From positions 119,768 to 183,767 of the forward strand of contig NZ_JABMKZ010000013.1 in NCBI RefSeq assembly GCF_013204855.1: a stretch of 64,000 bases of DNA, read 5' to 3'. Positions within the stretch are counted from its first letter, which is position 1. Every line of letters starts with the position of its first letter. Of this stretch, positions 24,382 to 33,830 are shown piece by piece. This stretch comes from Paenibacillus alba. GTDB taxonomy: Bacteria; Bacillota; Bacilli; Paenibacillales; NBRC-103111. The position numbers and the translations under genes are program-made. Under the pieces are notes generated by a model. That model was given only the letters and a program-made list of their open reading frames with translations. It did no database searches and was not told the DNA's origin.

Positions 24382-25680
24382 ATGCCACAATTCGAATCCT
24401 ACGCACTACCAACAGAAGGTCAAAAAATCACGATCGAGAACGGTGTCCTTCAAGTACCTAACAACCCAATCATCCCGTACATCGAAGGTGACGGTACAGG
24501 TCCTGACATCTGGGCGGCTTCCGTTCGCGTTCTAGATGCTGCTGTTGAAAAAGCATACAAAGGCGAGAAAAAAATCGCTTGGTACGAAGTTTTTGCCGGT
24601 GAGAAAGCTTTCAATAAATACAACAACTGGCTGCCTAACGACACGTTAACAGCTATGCGCGAATACATCGTGTCCATCAAAGGACCTCTTACTACGCCAA
24701 TCGGTGGCGGTATTCGTTCCCTGAACGTTGCGCTTCGTCAAGAATTGGATCTTTATGTATGTTCCCGTCCAGTTCGTTATTTCGACGGTGTTCCATCCCC
24801 AGTTAAACGTCCTGAGTTGGTTGACATGGTTATTTTCCGTGAAAATACAGAAGATATCTACGCGGGCATCGAGTGGGAAGCTGGTTCCGATGCCGTTAAA
24901 AAAGTAATCAAATTCCTTCAAGACGAAATGGGCGTTAACAAAATTCGCTTCCCAGAAACGTCAGGTATCGGTGTTAAACCGGTATCTTCCGAAGGTACAG
25001 AGCGTTTGGTTCGCGCTGCTATCGAGTACGCAATCAAACATGGCCGCAAAACATTAACATTGGTTCACAAAGGCAACATCATGAAGTTCACAGAAGGCGC
25101 GTTCAAAAACTGGGGTTACGAACTGGCTGAGCGTGAATTCGGTGACAAAACATTTACATGGGCACAATACGATCGTATCAAAGAAGCAGAAGGCGCTGAA
25201 GCAGCGAACAAAGCTCAAAAAGACGCTGAAGCAGCTGGCAAAATCATCGTAAAAGATGCGATTGCTGACATCGCTTTGCAACAAGTATTGACGCGTCCTA
25301 CGGACTTCGACGTTATCGCTACATTGAACCTGAACGGTGACTACCTGTCTGATGCACTTGCTGCACAAGTTGGCGGTATCGGTATTGCTCCTGGAGCAAA
25401 CATCAACTACATCACAGGTCACGCGATCTTCGAAGCTACACACGGTACAGCTCCTAAATATGCTGGTCTTGATGTGGTTAACCCAGGTTCTGTTATCCTT
25501 TCCGGCGTTATGCTGCTTGAGCACCTTGGCTGGTTGGAAGCGGCTGAACTGATCTACAAAGGTTTGGAAACATCCATCAACAACAAAACGGTTACTTATG
25601 ACTTTGCTCGTTTGATGGAAGGCGCGAAAGAAATCAAATGTTCCGAATTCGCGAACGAAATCATCAAAAACATGGCGTAA
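24382..25680 (+). CDS. icd: Isocitrate dehydrogenase, NADP-dependent
   Basis: 432 residues, as in B. subtilis Icd. Oxidatively decarboxylates isocitrate to 2-oxoglutarate. Visible: [40 protein letters not shown] with the isocitrate-binding Ser and Arg residues, [40 protein letters not shown] and the nucleotide segment [27 protein letters not shown] lies 8 nt before the ATG. A 253-bp gap with a large hairpin separates it from citZ; mdh follows after 60 bp. Confidence 0.97.
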   Translation: MPQFESYALPTEGQKITIENGVLQVPNNPIIPYIEGDGTGPDIWAASVRVLDAAVEKAYKGEKKIAWYEVFAGEKAFNKYNNWLPNDTLTAMREYIVSIKGPLTTPIGGGIRSLNVALRQELDLYVCSRPVRYFDGVPSPVKRPELVDMVIFRENTEDIYAGIEWEAGSDAVKKVIKFLQDEMGVNKIRFPETSGIGVKPVSSEGTERLVRAAIEYAIKHGRKTLTLVHKGNIMKFTEGAFKNWGYELAEREFGDKTFTWAQYDRIKEAEGAEAANKAQKDAEAAGKIIVKDAIADIALQQVLTRPTDFDVIATLNLNGDYLSDALAAQVGGIGIAPGANINYITGHAIFEATHGTAPKYAGLDVVNPGSVILSGVMLLEHLGWLEAAELIYKGLETSINNKTVTYDFARLMEGAKEIKCSEFANEIIKNMA

Positions 25681-25740
25681 TCCTTTTCACCTATTCGAAT
25701 AAACGTATAACCAACCCAACTATTAGGAGGCACATCTCAA

Positions 25741-26682
25741 ATGGCAATCCGTCGTAATAAAATTACTGTCGTTGGTGCTGGATTCACAGGAGCTACAACT
25801 GCTCTTATGCTCGCTCAAAAGGAACTCGGTGACGTGGTTCTGCTAGATATCCCGCAATTGGAAAACCCGACAAAAGGGAAAGCCCTTGATATGCTGGAAG
25901 CAGGTCCGGTTCAAGGCTTTGACGCTCAAATTACGGGAACTTCCAACTATGCGGATGCTGCTGATTCCGACATCGTGATCATCACCGCAGGCATCGCTCG
26001 TAAACCGGGTATGAGCCGCGATGACTTGGTTAACACGAATGCAGGTATCGTGAAATCTGTTTGTGAGAATGTAAAAGCAGTTGCTCCTAACTCCATCGTT
26101 ATCATCTTGAGCAATCCAGTTGATGCGATGACATACGTGGCATTTCAAGCTCTTGGTTTTCCCAAAAATCGCGTAATCGGCCAATCCGGTGTTCTGGATA
26201 CAGCTCGTTACCTGACGTTCATCTCGCAAGAGTTGAATGTTTCCGTTGAGGATGTCAAAGGGGTCGTTATCGGCGGTCACGGCGATGACATGGTTCCTTT
26301 GGTTCGTTACACCTATGCTGGCGGCGTTCCGATCGAGAAATTGATCCCTGCCGAGCGCATTGAAGCTATCGTGCAACGTACGCGTACGGGCGGTGGCGAA
26401 ATCGTTAACTTGCTTGGTAACGGCAGTGCGTACTACGCACCTGCTGCTTCCCTTGTACAAATGACAGAAGCCATCCTTAAAGATAAAAAACGGATCATTC
26501 CTACCATCGCTCTTCTTGAAGGCGAGTATGGCTATGACAACTTGTTCATGGGCGTTTTGACAGTTTTAGGCGCTAACGGTATCGAGAAGATTCTTGATAT
26601 CGAATTAACGGCTGAAGAAAAAGCGGCTTTGGACAAAACAGCTGAATCCGTACGCAACGTAATTAAAGTTGTAGCGGGCTAA
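25741..26682 (+). CDS. mdh: Malate dehydrogenase
   Basis: 313 residues of the LDH-like MDH group. Rossmann motif [20 protein letters not shown] at the N-terminus, NAD-binding Asp in [12 protein letters not shown], substrate-binding Arg in [18 protein letters not shown], catalytic His in [17 protein letters not shown]. Converts malate to oxaloacetate, supplying citrate synthase encoded two genes upstream. TAGGAGG 9 nt before the ATG. A strong terminator follows, closing the citZ-icd-mdh unit. Confidence 0.97.
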   Translation: MAIRRNKITVVGAGFTGATTALMLAQKELGDVVLLDIPQLENPTKGKALDMLEAGPVQGFDAQITGTSNYADAADSDIVIITAGIARKPGMSRDDLVNTNAGIVKSVCENVKAVAPNSIVIILSNPVDAMTYVAFQALGFPKNRVIGQSGVLDTARYLTFISQELNVSVEDVKGVVIGGHGDDMVPLVRYTYAGGVPIEKLIPAERIEAIVQRTRTGGGEIVNLLGNGSAYYAPAASLVQMTEAILKDKKRIIPTIALLEGEYGYDNLFMGVLTVLGANGIEKILDIELTAEEKAALDKTAESVRNVIKVVAG

Positions 26683-26698
26683 TCGGCAATGATCAAAA

Positions 26699-26738
26699 GA
26701 GCTAATCTCCTATTTACTAGGAGGTTAGTTCTTTTTTT
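26699..26738 (+). terminator. Terminator of citZ-icd-mdh
   Basis: Stem AGCTAATCTCCT (from 26700) with AGGAGGTTAGTT (to 26730), 7-nt loop, then CTTTTTTT. Strong intrinsic terminator. Confidence 0.9.
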
Positions 26739-26869
26739 GTTGTTGCGGGCATAAAATTTTGTTACTTTTGTAAAATCATGCTAAGGGGCTATTGCAAAGT
26801 CCATGACCTGTGCTACGATACAGCTAGGCCTATATAATGGCTAAATATTCCATAAGATGGAGGGATTTG

Positions 26870-28444
26870 ATGTTCATGAGAAGCTTGTTCGGAACAAAGA
26901 GTTGGAAAAGCCTTGCTTTAACGGTAACCTTGTCGGTGTCCTTTATTGGAGCTATTCCTCAGGCTTTCGCCGAAGGACCTAATGATCCAGCGCCATCCAT
27001 TACGCCAACTACGGCCAATGGCAAGAAAGTGTTGTTTGATAACACGCACGGCCAGACGGCTGGCGCTGCGGATTGGGTTATTGACGGCGGTTTCTCAGAT
27101 TTCGCGAATGCACTTGGAAATGCAGGGTACTATGTCAAAGAGCTTCGTAAAAGCACGCCAATTACACTCTCTGATTTATCGGCCTATGACGTATTTGTGA
27201 TTGGCGAAGCGAACATCCCTTACAAAACATCAGAGCAAAGTGCCATGCTGCAATACGTACAAGGCGGCGGAAGCATCTTCTTCATTGGGGATCATTACAA
27301 CGCAGATCGCAACAAGAACCGTTGGGATGCTTCTGAAGTATTCAATGGCTATCGCCGCGGCGGCTGGACGAACCCAGCTATTGGCATGAGCACAGCAGAA
27401 GCCAATTCAGCTGCGATGACCGGCGTGGCAAGCTCGGATTGGTTATCAACTAATTTCGGAGTTAGATTCCGCTATAATGCGTTAGGAGATATTACTGCAA
27501 ATAATATTGTTAGTGCTTCTCAAGCTTTTAATATTACAAATGGCGTGTCAACGGTAGCTATGCATGCTGGTTCAACTTTAGCGATTACCGATCCCACTAT
27601 AGCCAAAGGGATTGTCTATCTGCCGGCAACTACCACCAGTTGGTCCAGTGCTGTAGACCAGGGCGTTTATAACGGCGGCGGTGTGGCAGAGGGTCCTTAT
27701 GTTGCTGTATCCAAGGTAAGTGCAGGCAAAGCGGGATTCATCGGTGATTCATCACCTGTAGAAGATGCGACGCCGAAATATTTGAAAGAGGAGACAGGCG
27801 GAACGAAAACGACATACGCCGGCTTCCAAGAACAGAACGATGCAACGCTGCTAGTGAATATGGTGAACTGGCTGGCGACGAAAGAGAATTACACGAGCCT
27901 GACACAAGTGCCTGGTCTGACGTTAAGCACGGCAACGACGCTATATTCGTGGGAACAGCCTGCGAATACGACGGAGCCGCAAGCGGAACCATGGGCAACG
28001 CCTGCTGCCGGTTACAAATGGTATGATAGCTCAACCTTCAAAGCGGGTTCATATGGTTACGCATCATCGAACAATACAACGGACCCTTTCGCTTTCGTTC
28101 ATCAAGCGCAATTACCGAATCATGCAACCTTCCAAGTGAAGATTGTCTTGAATGGCTTGGCTGCGAATGGAACAACGACAGGATACAACTTAGGCATTTA
28201 CAATGGATCGGGTACGCAGGTAGCGAAGGTTCAGAACAGTGACGGTTCATGGCCTACTTCCTATGGCTACAGCACAAGCTTCTCGTTAACCGCTGACAGC
28301 AGTGGGCACGCTGAGAAGATTGTCAGTGTCCAGATCAATACAACAGCCTCAGGAGCGGCCAATATGCGTCTCAGACAGAATACAACGGCTAAATTTACGG
28401 AAGCTGTTACGATTGCCGATGTACCGGCACAGCCGCTGCCTTAA
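26870..28444 (+). CDS. Secreted protein with glutamine-amidotransferase-like (DUF4350-like) domain
   Basis: 524 residues. ATG at 26870 with GGAGGG 5 nt upstream (an earlier in-frame ATG at 26837 has none). A signal peptide with a basic start and hydrophobic core ends at AFA near residue 35. Residues about 50-330 resemble a Rossmann-like class I amidotransferase fold used in DUF4350/GldG-type proteins: KVLFDNTHGQTAGAADWVID, LSAYDVFVIGEANIPYKTSE, YVQGGGSIFFIGDHYNADRN. The C-terminal 150 residues are a beta-rich Asn/Thr/Ser domain. The His-Gly-Gln and Gly-Asp-His-Tyr motifs look metal- or substrate-binding, but I cannot name a reaction. Monocistronic, between two terminators. Confidence 0.75.
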   Translation: MFMRSLFGTKSWKSLALTVTLSVSFIGAIPQAFAEGPNDPAPSITPTTANGKKVLFDNTHGQTAGAADWVIDGGFSDFANALGNAGYYVKELRKSTPITLSDLSAYDVFVIGEANIPYKTSEQSAMLQYVQGGGSIFFIGDHYNADRNKNRWDASEVFNGYRRGGWTNPAIGMSTAEANSAAMTGVASSDWLSTNFGVRFRYNALGDITANNIVSASQAFNITNGVSTVAMHAGSTLAITDPTIAKGIVYLPATTTSWSSAVDQGVYNGGGVAEGPYVAVSKVSAGKAGFIGDSSPVEDATPKYLKEETGGTKTTYAGFQEQNDATLLVNMVNWLATKENYTSLTQVPGLTLSTATTLYSWEQPANTTEPQAEPWATPAAGYKWYDSSTFKAGSYGYASSNNTTDPFAFVHQAQLPNHATFQVKIVLNGLAANGTTTGYNLGIYNGSGTQVAKVQNSDGSWPTSYGYSTSFSLTADSSGHAEKIVSVQINTTASGAANMRLRQNTTAKFTEAVTIADVPAQPLP

Positions 28445-28484
28445 AGCCATGTGATTAGCTAGACAAAATAAGCGTTTCGATATA

Positions 28485-28530
28485 TGGAGCTTCCTCAAGT
28501 TTTTGCGACTTGAAGGAAAGCTCCATTTTT
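28485..28530 (+). terminator. Terminator after the secreted protein gene
   Basis: Long stem TGGAGCTTCCTCAAGT (28485-28500) with ACTTGAAGGAAAGCTCCA (28508-28525), small bulge, then TTTTT. Confidence 0.85.
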
Positions 28531-28614
28531 CAATTAGGCACACTAGGAGCTGATGCCTTTGAAGTCCCAAAATGGTATGCTACTATAAAGCGTTAGCCTT
28601 TGAATTGATGGGAA

Positions 28615-29970
28615 TTGTTGAAATCTTTACACAAAGCAGGTGCAGGTCAAAAGATGCAGAATGTAATCAAAAACGAAAGATTTCAAATGCTCGCAATCGC
28701 TTTAGCTACGGCCATTGGCGCACAATTCAAGATAAATCCTTTCATCAATGATTTTTTTCGCATTGGTTTGGGAGTCAGTATTTTTTTGTTTTTTTTATTG
28801 CTCATGCCGCATCTCCCCTTTGTGAAAACCGGTATTTTTACGGGGATCGCCAGTATGATTGTTCAGTCCGGAGACTGGATCATGCAAGTTGATTCATTTG
28901 CGATCATCGAGAGCTTACAGAATAACGCAGCAGCCGGTTGTTACTATGTTGTATTTGAATTCGGAATGAGCTTGCTTCGGAAAAAACTGAATAAATTCCA
29001 TTCTCTCCTATTGGGCGGGTGTGTGGCACTCATTGATTTTATTTCAAATGAGACGGAACTGCTATTGCGTGGGATATTCATCGGTACGAATACCTTTTAT
29101 TTTCAAGAATGGTTTCTTCTTATGGTCATTGCCGTCGTGCGCAGTTACTTTGTCATCGGGGTGTACAATAGCATTGTAATCAGTCAGATGCGGTTTACCC
29201 ATACTGAGCAAGAAAAGAGGCTGGAGCAGATACTAAGCCTCAATTCGGGTTTATATGGTGAAGTTTTTTATTTGAAGAAAGCGATGGAGACGATAGAGGG
29301 AATTACGGCCGAAAGCTTTGATCTTTATCGCAAATTAATGAAAGACAATTTGAATGCCTACAGTCTACGCGCACTTGGAATTGCCCAGCAAATACATGAG
29401 GTGAAGAAAGATTCCCAACGCATTTTAGCAGGCTTATTGAAATTATATGACAGTGAAGTTGCGGTTACCATGAGTCTTTCTGAAATGCTGCACTTTGTCG
29501 TTGTAGGAAATCAAGAATATAGTATCATGTTGAAGAAAAAGATATTCATTAAGAAAGAGCTGGCATTTCACTACACGACGGCGCACTATGTTCCTTTACT
29601 GACGATCATGAATAACTTGGTTGCTAATGCTGTAGAAGCTATAGGGGAGACCGGAACCATTCATATTCGGATTTTTGAGGAAGAGGCTGATGTATATTTT
29701 ATCGTTACCGACTCGGGAAAAGGTGTTCCCGATCAAAAGAAGGAGCTCATATTTGAACCGGGTTATACGACGAAATATAATGAAGAAGGGATAGCGGCAA
29801 CCGGAATCGGACTTTCTCATGTACGCGATATTGTTCACTCCTTTGGAGGAAGTATCGAGGTAGGATCATCGGAGAAATCAAGCGAAACTCAGTTTGTTGT
29901 TCGTCTCACAAAAGCAAGTCTAATTGATGGGGGCGAAGTCGATGACACTTTCAATCATCATCGTAGATGA
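28615..29970 (+). CDS. glnK: Sensor histidine kinase, GlnK (YcbA)-like
   Basis: 451 residues. N-terminal half is membrane-bound, with about six hydrophobic segments (residues 25-195) and no large extracellular loop, typical of the intramembrane-type GlnK sensors. The phosphoacceptor His is in LGIAQQIHEVKKDSQRIL (SpoOB/YcbA type), then a GHKL ATPase domain: N-box NNLVANAVEAI, G1 DSGKGVPDQ, G2 GIGLSHVRDIVHSFGGSI. The partner regulator overlaps its end by 29 bp. TTG start at 28615 is weakly supported; ATG at 28654 is an alternative. Context (glutamine transporter downstream) supports a glutamine-sensing role. Confidence 0.82.
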   Translation: MLKSLHKAGAGQKMQNVIKNERFQMLAIALATAIGAQFKINPFINDFFRIGLGVSIFLFFLLLMPHLPFVKTGIFTGIASMIVQSGDWIMQVDSFAIIESLQNNAAAGCYYVVFEFGMSLLRKKLNKFHSLLLGGCVALIDFISNETELLLRGIFIGTNTFYFQEWFLLMVIAVVRSYFVIGVYNSIVISQMRFTHTEQEKRLEQILSLNSGLYGEVFYLKKAMETIEGITAESFDLYRKLMKDNLNAYSLRALGIAQQIHEVKKDSQRILAGLLKLYDSEVAVTMSLSEMLHFVVVGNQEYSIMLKKKIFIKKELAFHYTTAHYVPLLTIMNNLVANAVEAIGETGTIHIRIFEEEADVYFIVTDSGKGVPDQKKELIFEPGYTTKYNEEGIAATGIGLSHVRDIVHSFGGSIEVGSSEKSSETQFVVRLTKASLIDGGEVDDTFNHHRR

Positions 29971-30835
29971 TGATATCGTTTGCAGAAGTATGCTGCAGGA
30001 TATTATTGATGAATGCGGCATAGGCGAGGTTTTGGGGATGGCAGAAGGCGGGATGGAAGGGACACGAATGATTCTCAAATCGAGGCCGGATGTCGTCTTA
30101 ATTGATTTATTGATGCCCGATCAAGATGGCATCGAAACAATCAGACAGTTAAAAAACAGTGGTTATAACGGAAAATTTATTATGATCTCACAAGTCGAGA
30201 ATAAGGACATGGTTGGAGAAGCGTATCAAAAAAGAATCGAGTTTTTCATACATAAGCCGATTAATCGTGTAGAAGTAGAGCACGTGCTCAGCAAGGTTAA
30301 TGAACAGTGGAAATACGAGAGATATGTTTCTGAGATCAAACAGTCTTTAGCGAAATTGGATATCGGAGAATTTTCAGCGGTCCGTAAAGAAAGAAAAGTT
30401 CGTGATGTTGTGAAGACGATTCTCGTGGACCTGGGAATTGTCGGTGAGATTGGCAGTAAAGATATTGTAGCTTTAATGATGTATGCTATCGAAGAGAGAC
30501 AGGTTACGAGCTTCCCGTCATTAAAAGAATTGTACGAGGCTGTCGCCCACACATATAAACAAGGCCAAAAAGATGTTGAGAAGGAAAGTAAGGCCATTGA
30601 ACAACGAATTCGACGGACGATCATGGCTGCTCTAAATAATATGGCTTCTATTGGTTTAACCGATTATAGCAATCCGAAGTTCGAATATTATGCACCGCTT
30701 TACTTTGATTTTCAGGATGTTCGCATGAAGATGAAGGTGATGGACGAAGAACAGCAGCCCGATAAAGGAAAAGTAAACATCAAAAAGTTTCTGCAAGTTT
30801 TGTATATGGAGACACTAGAAAAATTAAATAGTTGA
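29942..30835 (+). CDS. glnL: Response regulator GlnL (YcbB family)
   Basis: 297 residues. Receiver domain 1-120: IIIVDDDIVCRSMLQDIIDE with the acidic pair, phosphoacceptor Asp in PDVVLIDLLMPDQDGIET, Lys in FFIHKPINRVEVE. The C-terminal domain (about 150-297) is the YcbB-type DNA-binding domain, with VRDVVKTILVDLGIVGEIGS and IEQRIRRTIMAALNNMASIG. B. subtilis GlnL activates glutamine uptake and glutaminase genes. Start at 29942 chosen for its GGGGGCG ribosome site; an ATG at 29924 is also in frame. Translation is probably coupled to the kinase gene it overlaps. Confidence 0.87.
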   Translation: MTLSIIIVDDDIVCRSMLQDIIDECGIGEVLGMAEGGMEGTRMILKSRPDVVLIDLLMPDQDGIETIRQLKNSGYNGKFIMISQVENKDMVGEAYQKRIEFFIHKPINRVEVEHVLSKVNEQWKYERYVSEIKQSLAKLDIGEFSAVRKERKVRDVVKTILVDLGIVGEIGSKDIVALMMYAIEERQVTSFPSLKELYEAVAHTYKQGQKDVEKESKAIEQRIRRTIMAALNNMASIGLTDYSNPKFEYYAPLYFDFQDVRMKMKVMDEEQQPDKGKVNIKKFLQVLYMETLEKLNS

Positions 30836-30860
30836 TTGAGGAATTCAATCTGCCAAGTCT

Positions 30861-30897
30861 GGAATTGTATGGACTGGAGGTTTTAATTCCTTTTTTT
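30861..30897 (+). terminator. Terminator after glnL
   Basis: GGAATT (30861-30866) pairs with AATTCC (30885-30890), followed by seven Ts. Short but with a good T-tract. Confidence 0.6.
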
Positions 30898-31013
30898 GTG
30901 TTACATATAATAACATACTATAAATGGATTTTTGAAATGTAAGCGAAGCCAAAATAAAATTGATCATTAAATTACTTTATATGTAAACTTTATTTTCGTA
31001 CCATGTAATAATT

Positions 31014-31059
31014 TTTTGTAGGATTCTGTATGTTGCTGTAGAGGGGGATTTAGTATAAA
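31014..31059 (+). promoter_or_regulatory. GlnL-type direct repeats and promoter of the glutamine transporter
   Basis: Three hexamers in the same direction at 10-bp steps: TTTTGT (31014-31019), TTCTGT (31024-31029) and TGCTGT (31034-31039). This matches the TTTTGT-N4-TTTTGT type of site described for B. subtilis GlnL. A -10 TATAAA stands at 31054-31059; the third repeat overlaps the -35 position, the usual place for an activator. GlnK and GlnL are encoded immediately upstream. Confidence 0.6.
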
Positions 31060-31116
31060 CGTACAAAGTGATCGCATAGTCGATCTAACATTTTAATAGG
31101 GAAAAGGGGTTCTTAC

Positions 31117-31920
31117 ATGAAAAAAGGATTATCCATCGTTTTAGGGACTGTCATTGCTTTATCGCTTGCTGCTTGTGGAAATGGTGCAACTACAGCTCCT
31201 AAATCTGCAGAGAGTACTAAACCTGCACAAACAACGGTTAAAAAGTACACGTTCGGCACGGATGCAACATTCCCCCCATTCGAGTTTCAAAAAGATGGTA
31301 AGTACATTGGCATAGATATTGATTTAATCAACGCAATCGGCAAAGAAGAAGGTTTTGAAGTAGAAATCAAACCGATGGACTTTAAAGGAATCATTCCTGC
31401 GATCACAGCCAAACAATTGGACGGCGCTTTAGCTGGTATCAGTATTACGGACGAACGGAAAAAGGTCGTTGGTCTTTCAGATCCGTATTATCAAGCGGGA
31501 CTTTCACTTGTTGTTCGGGAAGATAATACAACCATCAAGACCCCGGATGATTTGAAGGGGAAAGTGATTGCGATTAAAAAAGGAACGTCGGGAGCTAAGC
31601 TAGCAGAAGAGTATGGTAAAAAATATGGCGCGACAATTAAGCATTTCGATGATAGTCCTTCCATGTATCAAGAAGTTGCTAATAAAAATGCTGATGTAAC
31701 GATTGAAGACTTCCCGGTCATCTCTTACAAGATCGCAGTGGATCCAAATTCCAAGCTGAAAATTGTTGGAGATCGTTTGGACAGCGATTTCTACGGTATT
31801 GCCGTCAGTAAAGATAATGTGGAATTGTTGGATAAAATTAATAGTGGTCTCAAGAAGCTTAAAGCTAACGGGAAATATGATGAAATTCTCAGTACGTATA
31901 TGGGAAAATCAACTAAATAA
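31117..31920 (+). CDS. glnH: Amino acid (glutamine-type) ABC transporter binding lipoprotein
   Basis: 267 residues. Signal peptide with lipobox SLAAC (Cys20), then a type-II periplasmic-binding fold of the SBP_bac_3 family: YTFGTDATFPPFEFQKDGKY, GIDIDLINAIGKEEGFEVEI, LDGALAGISITDERKKVVGL and DPYYQAGLSLVVRED. The Phe/Asp/Arg ligand residues of polar amino acid binders are present (DATFPPFEF, ITDERK). Context next to GlnK/GlnL favours glutamine. A perfect hairpin follows before the permease gene, probably giving excess binding protein. Confidence 0.88.
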   Translation: MKKGLSIVLGTVIALSLAACGNGATTAPKSAESTKPAQTTVKKYTFGTDATFPPFEFQKDGKYIGIDIDLINAIGKEEGFEVEIKPMDFKGIIPAITAKQLDGALAGISITDERKKVVGLSDPYYQAGLSLVVREDNTTIKTPDDLKGKVIAIKKGTSGAKLAEEYGKKYGATIKHFDDSPSMYQEVANKNADVTIEDFPVISYKIAVDPNSKLKIVGDRLDSDFYGIAVSKDNVELLDKINSGLKKLKANGKYDEILSTYMGKSTK

Positions 31921-31930
31921 TGAACACAAG

Positions 31931-31978
31931 CGCTAACCTTTTGTCCCCGTATGTTTGATGGGTTTCATAAGGTTAGCG
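31931..31978 (+). other. Intercistronic hairpin between binding protein and permease genes
   Basis: Perfect 10-bp stem CGCTAACCTT (31931-31940) with AAGGTTAGCG (31969-31978), 28-nt loop, without a T-tract. Such hairpins stabilise the upstream message or cause partial termination, so that binding protein exceeds permease. Confidence 0.6.
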
Positions 31979-32015
31979 TCATTATGAATTCCATGTAAAG
32001 AAGGGTGGGGGTACA

Positions 32016-32672
32016 GTGGACTCCTCGTTACAAGTGATTTTAGAGGCACTACCCATGTTGTTGAAAGGCGCGTTAATTACCTTCAAAATTGTGATTATCG
32101 CTTTACCGATTGCGTTTCTGATAGGTTTAATTTCTGGCTTGATGAATGTTTCTTCCAGTAGAATTCTTCGGGCTTTAGCTACTTTTTATGTTGACATTAT
32201 TCGTGGAACACCTTTGTTAGTGCAGGTTTTCTTTGTTTATTTTGGTTTGCCAGCGTTCTTGGATATTCGAATAGAGGCAGAGGTCGCAGGTATTATAGCT
32301 ATCAGTCTAAATGCCGGCGCTTATATATCGGAGATTTTTCGTGCAGGGATTATCTCTATCAACAAGGGGCAGATGGAAGCTGCTCGTTCCTTGGGCTTAA
32401 GTAAATGGTTGACGATGCGTTTGGTTATTTTGCCGCAAGCGATTCGCCGAATGATACCTGCTTATGTAAACCAATTCATTGTAAGCATTAAGGATACCTC
32501 GCTATTGTCTGTCATTGGAATTAATGAATTGACTCAGAGCGGGGAGATTATCATTTCCGCGAACTATCGTGCTTTTGAGATATGGGGAGTCGTAGGTATC
32601 ATCTACTTTATGATCATTTATGCCTTATCCCGCTTAGCTCGCGTATTCGAGAGGAGGTATGCGTCCCAATGA
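32016..32672 (+). CDS. glnP: Amino acid ABC transporter permease
   Basis: 218 residues, GTG start behind GGGTGGGGG. His/Glu/Gln/Arg/opine-type permease: five hydrophobic segments; [20 protein letters not shown] is the family's N-terminal signature, and [20 protein letters not shown] is the EAA loop that docks the ATPase. Its stop overlaps the start of the ATPase gene (ATGA), so the two are coupled. Confidence 0.92.
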   Translation: MDSSLQVILEALPMLLKGALITFKIVIIALPIAFLIGLISGLMNVSSSRILRALATFYVDIIRGTPLLVQVFFVYFGLPAFLDIRIEAEVAGIIAISLNAGAYISEIFRAGIISINKGQMEAARSLGLSKWLTMRLVILPQAIRRMIPAYVNQFIVSIKDTSLLSVIGINELTQSGEIIISANYRAFEIWGVVGIIYFMIIYALSRLARVFERRYASQ

Positions 32673-33391
32673 TCGTCGTACAAAACCTGAAAAAGACATT
32701 CGGTACAAACGAGGTGCTGAAGGATATTTCCACAACGATACAGGAAAAAGAAGTGGTTTGTGTGATTGGACCTTCGGGATCAGGAAAAAGTACTTTCTTG
32801 CGATGTCTGAATCTTCTAGAGGAGATATCGTCTGGCAAAGTGACGATTGGCGATGTCATGGTCAACTCACCGGACACGAATATCGATCAATTACGCGAAA
32901 ATGTAGGCATGGTATTTCAGCTTTTTAATTTATTCCCTCACTTGACCGTTTTGGACAACATTATGCTCGCCCCGAAGCACATTAAGAAAATAGATAAGCA
33001 GGCAAATGAACAAGAAGCGATGAAGCTGTTAAGCAAAGTGGGTTTAGCGGCAAAACGGGATGCTTACCCTGATCAGTTGTCTGGCGGACAACAGCAGCGT
33101 GTAGCGATTGCTCGTGCGTTGGCCATGAATCCACGTGTTATGTTATTCGATGAACCAACTTCGGCGCTAGACCCCGAGATGGTCGGTGAAGTGCTGCAGG
33201 TTATGAAGGATTTAGCCCATGATGGGATTACCATGATTGTTGTCACACATGAAATGGGCTTCGCTCGCGAAGTGGCAGACCGCGTTATCTTCATGGATGG
33301 AGGGTATATCGTAGAAGAAGGGACACCATCCGAACTATTCGATTCGCCCAAACATGAGCGTACACAAGCATTTCTCAGTAAAATTTTATAG
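32669..33391 (+). CDS. glnQ: Amino acid ABC transporter ATP-binding protein
   Basis: 240 residues, complete. Walker [20 protein letters not shown]-loop [19 protein letters not shown], signature [17 protein letters not shown], Walker [20 protein letters not shown] and switch His in [16 protein letters not shown]. Family GlnQ/HisP. The Gln after VFQ is followed by Leu rather than the frequent second Gln, a minor variation. Ends the transporter operon. Confidence 0.95.
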   Translation: MIVVQNLKKTFGTNEVLKDISTTIQEKEVVCVIGPSGSGKSTFLRCLNLLEEISSGKVTIGDVMVNSPDTNIDQLRENVGMVFQLFNLFPHLTVLDNIMLAPKHIKKIDKQANEQEAMKLLSKVGLAAKRDAYPDQLSGGQQQRVAIARALAMNPRVMLFDEPTSALDPEMVGEVLQVMKDLAHDGITMIVVTHEMGFAREVADRVIFMDGGYIVEEGTPSELFDSPKHERTQAFLSKIL

Positions 33392-33422
33392 ATCTTGCAT
33401 TCAAATAATGTGAGTATTTTAT

Positions 33423-33672
33423 TATTCTTATTGCTTGCTGTTAGCTGCGCTGGTTTCGGCGATATCCATCTTGGAGGTGCCAGTCGCATATGCCATTCGG
33501 CGGATTAGTCGTTACTTTATTTTCGGTATATGCCTGGAAAAAGGCTGGAGAAGAAGCAGGGCTGAAGGGCTTCTGGTATAAAGCCTGCATGTTCTTGCTT
33601 CGTGTGGTAGTTCCTATACTCATCGTATGCGTGTTCATGCATTCGGTAGGGATAATCAAGTTTTCCAAATAA
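33423..33672 (+). pseudogene. Remnant of a sodium:neurotransmitter (SNF) symporter
   Basis: Two fragments of one family in different frames and without the parts that should lie between. Frame 1 (about 33432-33495) reads CLLLAALVSAISILEVPVAY, matching the conserved ALTSAISLLEVVVAY helix of NSS/SNF transporters. Frame 2 (33490-33672) reads MPFGGLVVTLFSVYAWKKAG ... FLLRVVVPILIVCVFMHSVG, matching their C-terminal helices. About 100 residues between them and the whole N-terminal part are missing. Evidence for decay by internal deletion. The 60-codon frame-2 ORF is open but lacks a ribosome site. Confidence 0.65.
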
Positions 33673-33830
33673 TAATGAGACATCCGCTCACTTGGACGCT
33701 CCTAGCGCTAGAAATAGTCACAATTACATGTGAAATTACGGTAAGGATGGGATCGCTTTCTTGTCGTGGTCATTCCAATTCGGGTATACTGAAGAGGAAA
33801 ACATTTCATTAAAATTGCGGAGGGTGTTCA

